This document shows, in pieces, positions 62,706-64,000 of a stretch of 64,000 bases of DNA (its first letter is position 1; every line of letters begins with the position of its first letter). The position numbers were made by a program, and so were the translations under genes. Source of the DNA: GCA-2794515 sp033763335. Lineage in GTDB: Bacteria; Chloroflexota; Anaerolineae; Aggregatilineales; Phototrophicaceae. The notes under the pieces are model-generated. The model did no database searches, was not told where the DNA came from, and was given only the letters and a program-made list of their open reading frames with translations. The DNA is taken from the NCBI GenBank assembly GCA_033763335.1, contig JANRKU010000080.1:54508-118507 (forward strand), written 5' to 3'.

Positions 62706-62778
62706 GGCTCCCTAGCTCAATTGGCAGAGCAGTTGACTCTTAATCAATAGGTTGTGGGTTCGAGTCCCACGGGGGTCA
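62706..62778 (+). tRNA. tRNA-Lys (anticodon CTT)
   Basis: A complete cloverleaf can be folded: acceptor 62706-62712 with 62771-62777 (two wobble pairs), D arm GCTC/GAGC, anticodon arm GTTGA/TCAAT with loop CTCTTAA (CTT at 62739-62741), T arm GTGGG/CCCAC with TTCGAGT loop, discriminator A. CCA is not encoded. A promoter and a terminator flank it. Confidence 0.95.
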
Positions 62779-62792
62779 TATCGTTTTATTTG

Positions 62793-62818
62793 AAAAACCA
62801 GCATGTGCTGGTTTTTTC
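62793..62818 (+). terminator. Intrinsic terminator of the tRNA-Lys transcript
   Basis: A perfect inverted repeat (AAAAACCAGCA/TGCTGGTTTTT) is followed by T-rich sequence, 15 bases past the tRNA. Confidence 0.85.
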
Positions 62819-62855
62819 TTTATCCATTGATAATTCAATTCATGTAGGTTCAAAA

Positions 62856-63551
62856 ATGCCAAATCTTGTTGAGCCAATTAAACAGACACCTGAAAACCCA
62901 AAGTCTATCTCTGAAGTAATTCAAGACATAAGAGACGCGCATCATTATCTTGTTTCGCTTGGCAAAGAAGCATCACAAACAGCAAGCCAAATAACGACCA
63001 TAGATGAATGGGGTTCTCTGGTCAAACGTACTAAAATTATCATGCCTGAAGGCAATCGCCCCAAACTCATTTCATCAGAACATGAAAGTCATTCGCTGAT
63101 AGAAGTAATTAATCAATGTGCCACAATGGAGCGACTTATAGATGCTCTAAATTGGGCTATAGATGCGTTACCTAATTATTATCTTTTACGGTGCAATCCA
63201 ACAACGAGTAGTGAACGAAGCGATAATGACCATGATATTGTCCTGATTAATCCCAATAACGGACAATTATCATTATTTGAAGTTTCTGATGTGACAAGAG
63301 GTAGCGACAGCAATAGAAAAGAGTTCAAAGACCTAGCGAGTTTAGGGATTCAATTGGGGAGTATGAAAACATATATGCAAAGTAAAAACCTATTTGTTAA
63401 TCGTTTATTTATGGTCGTTTCGATAGAATTTGGTAATTACATCTTAGAGAGAATAAAAAGAAGATATTATGATAAAAGTCAGCCCTACTTCCGTTATGAT
63501 GAACCAGTAAGACAAGGCAATACCTACATCTTTGAGGTCAAAGAAAGATAA
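62856..63551 (+). CDS. AT-rich gene of unknown function, possibly nuclease-like
   Basis: The protein has 231 residues and is soluble. No family is recognised. The stretch DHDIVLINPNNGQLSLFEVSDV has the D...ExV pattern of PD-(D/E)XK nucleases, and a later Lys/Arg-rich helix (ILERIKRRYYDK) is basic; this is only a suggestion. The gene is more AT-rich than the bulk of the window and lies beside a tRNA gene, a frequent integration site, so it may be acquired. ATG 62856 is chosen; the frame also runs back into the tRNA, which is certainly not coding. The Shine-Dalgarno sequence is weak. Confidence 0.5.
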   Translation: MPNLVEPIKQTPENPKSISEVIQDIRDAHHYLVSLGKEASQTASQITTIDEWGSLVKRTKIIMPEGNRPKLISSEHESHSLIEVINQCATMERLIDALNWAIDALPNYYLLRCNPTTSSERSDNDHDIVLINPNNGQLSLFEVSDVTRGSDSNRKEFKDLASLGIQLGSMKTYMQSKNLFVNRLFMVVSIEFGNYILERIKRRYYDKSQPYFRYDEPVRQGNTYIFEVKER

Positions 63552-63598
63552 GCCTTGCTCCTACGGGGGATATATCGGTTTATTTATCGTTATAATGG

Positions 63599-64000
63599 CT
63601 ATTCAGCCTTCTCATCATTATCATTTCCCCAATCATAATAGTGATAAATGATTGGTTCAATATCCTTACCATCGAACATCGGGAATAAATAACGCGATAG
63701 TGACGGGTGATATTGCGCCACCCACAGCGCAAATTCTTTCCGTGATTCTTTTGGGGCGGTATCAAAGACCTGCCTAACATCATTTTTTACCTGTGCGATA
63801 ATTGCCTGAATATCATGAATCCAGCCCCGTGTCTCATCCAGAAATTCATCGGGAATCGTAGCCAGTATCCCCTCAATCGTGCCATTTTGCATCGCTTTTA
63901 GCACATTTTTGAATGTTAGCGATATGATGAGCTTATGCAGTTCCAAATAACGCAGACTTTTGAACTTAAAGCGTTGCCCATCGGCAAATTCGACCACATA
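63599..64000 (-). CDS. T4 RnlA-like RNA ligase, C-terminal part (partial)
   Basis: The frame is open to the right edge; 133 C-terminal residues are visible. VVEFADGQRFKFKSLRYLELHK matches the nucleotidyltransferase motif IV-V region of T4 Rnl1-type RNA ligases (EGxVVxF...GxRxKxK then YxxLH), where the KFK lysines contact ATP. The catalytic KxxG motif must lie outside the window. The C-terminus IYHYYDWGNDNDEKAE is acidic. RNA ligases of this type repair tRNA or mRNA breaks. It converges with the AT-rich unknown gene. Confidence 0.6.
   Translation of the reverse strand, partial: YVVEFADGQRFKFKSLRYLELHKLIISLTFKNVLKAMQNGTIEGILATIPDEFLDETRGWIHDIQAIIAQVKNDVRQVFDTAPKESRKEFALWVAQYHPSLSRYLFPMFDGKDIEPIIYHYYDWGNDNDEKAE

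Noticed and set aside
62754..62855. Upstream start of the unknown AT-rich gene
   Set aside because: It would start inside the tRNA-Lys gene and run through its terminator.
1..64000. Replication origin or prophage
   Set aside because: No dnaA/dnaN genes, DnaA-box cluster, integrase or phage structural genes were found.

Overview
The window looks like chromosomal DNA of a member of the Chloroflexota, probably Anaerolineae-like. GC content is moderate, in the mid-40s percent by eye. The gene content points the same way: two very large cytoplasmic Ser/Thr kinase-STAND ATPase-TPR proteins, three dispersed Uma2-type (DUF820) genes, a Taq-type M32 carboxypeptidase, a DUF58/vWA pair, a giant PKD/beta-propeller surface protein, and many short palindromes of the form GTAGGGG-palindrome-CCCCTAC. 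The taxonomic call is an inference; no rRNA or other marker gene is present.

Layout. 1-8 kb: end of a membrane protein, a YceI-like protein, kinase-STAND protein 1, a Pro/Gly-rich membrane protein, a SpoIIAA-like protein, and two oligopeptide ABC ATPases (dppD/dppF type). 8-18 kb, mostly minus strand: Uma2, an SbcC/Rad50-like ATPase coupled to a BatA-like vWA protein, DUF58, a nitrilase-family amidohydrolase, a degenerate shikimate-kinase-fold protein, a HAD phosphatase and an SDR protein. 18-26 kb: carboxypeptidase Taq, a PEP mutase/isocitrate lyase-family protein, Uma2, a short promoter-to-terminator transcript, a duplicated SWIM-like protein, kinase-STAND protein 2, a third Uma2 and a DinB-like protein. 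27-37 kb: one 3290-residue surface protein preceded by an overlapping 56-codon gene. 37-42 kb: FAH-family hydrolase, two secreted or membrane proteins, an esterase and ThpR. 43-49 kb: a complete pstSCAB phosphate-uptake operon in which PstS carries an N-terminal fasciclin domain and both permeases carry very large extracytoplasmic insertions. 49-51 kb: an ABC-2 exporter. 51-52.5 kb: a TnpB-only IS605-type element with hairpins at both ends. 52.5-59.6 kb: a helicase-associated-domain protein, a single-chain restriction-modification-specificity enzyme (AT-rich, probably acquired), a flavoprotein, a CobW GTPase and an RHH/Doc toxin-antitoxin pair. 59.6-64 kb: membrane and Fe-S proteins (FixG/FixH-like pair), tRNA-Lys(CTT), an AT-rich gene of unknown function and the C-terminal end of a T4 Rnl1-like RNA ligase.

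The observations I consider most unusual are these: (1) the pst system with a FAS1-PstS fusion, about five tandem beta-type repeats inserted in PstC and a helical insertion in PstA; (2) three REPIN-like doublets of nested palindromes (8.6, 15.3 and 19.4 kb), each made of two inverted copies with centres about 61-66 bp apart; (3) a second palindrome family with eleven copies, one of them inside and in frame with a coding sequence; (4) the roughly 91-residue Cys-Tyr-x-x-Pro repeat array of the giant protein; (5) a promoter-to-terminator unit of about 120 nt at 21.0 kb; and (6) the TnpB with an apparently displaced RuvC-II glutamate.
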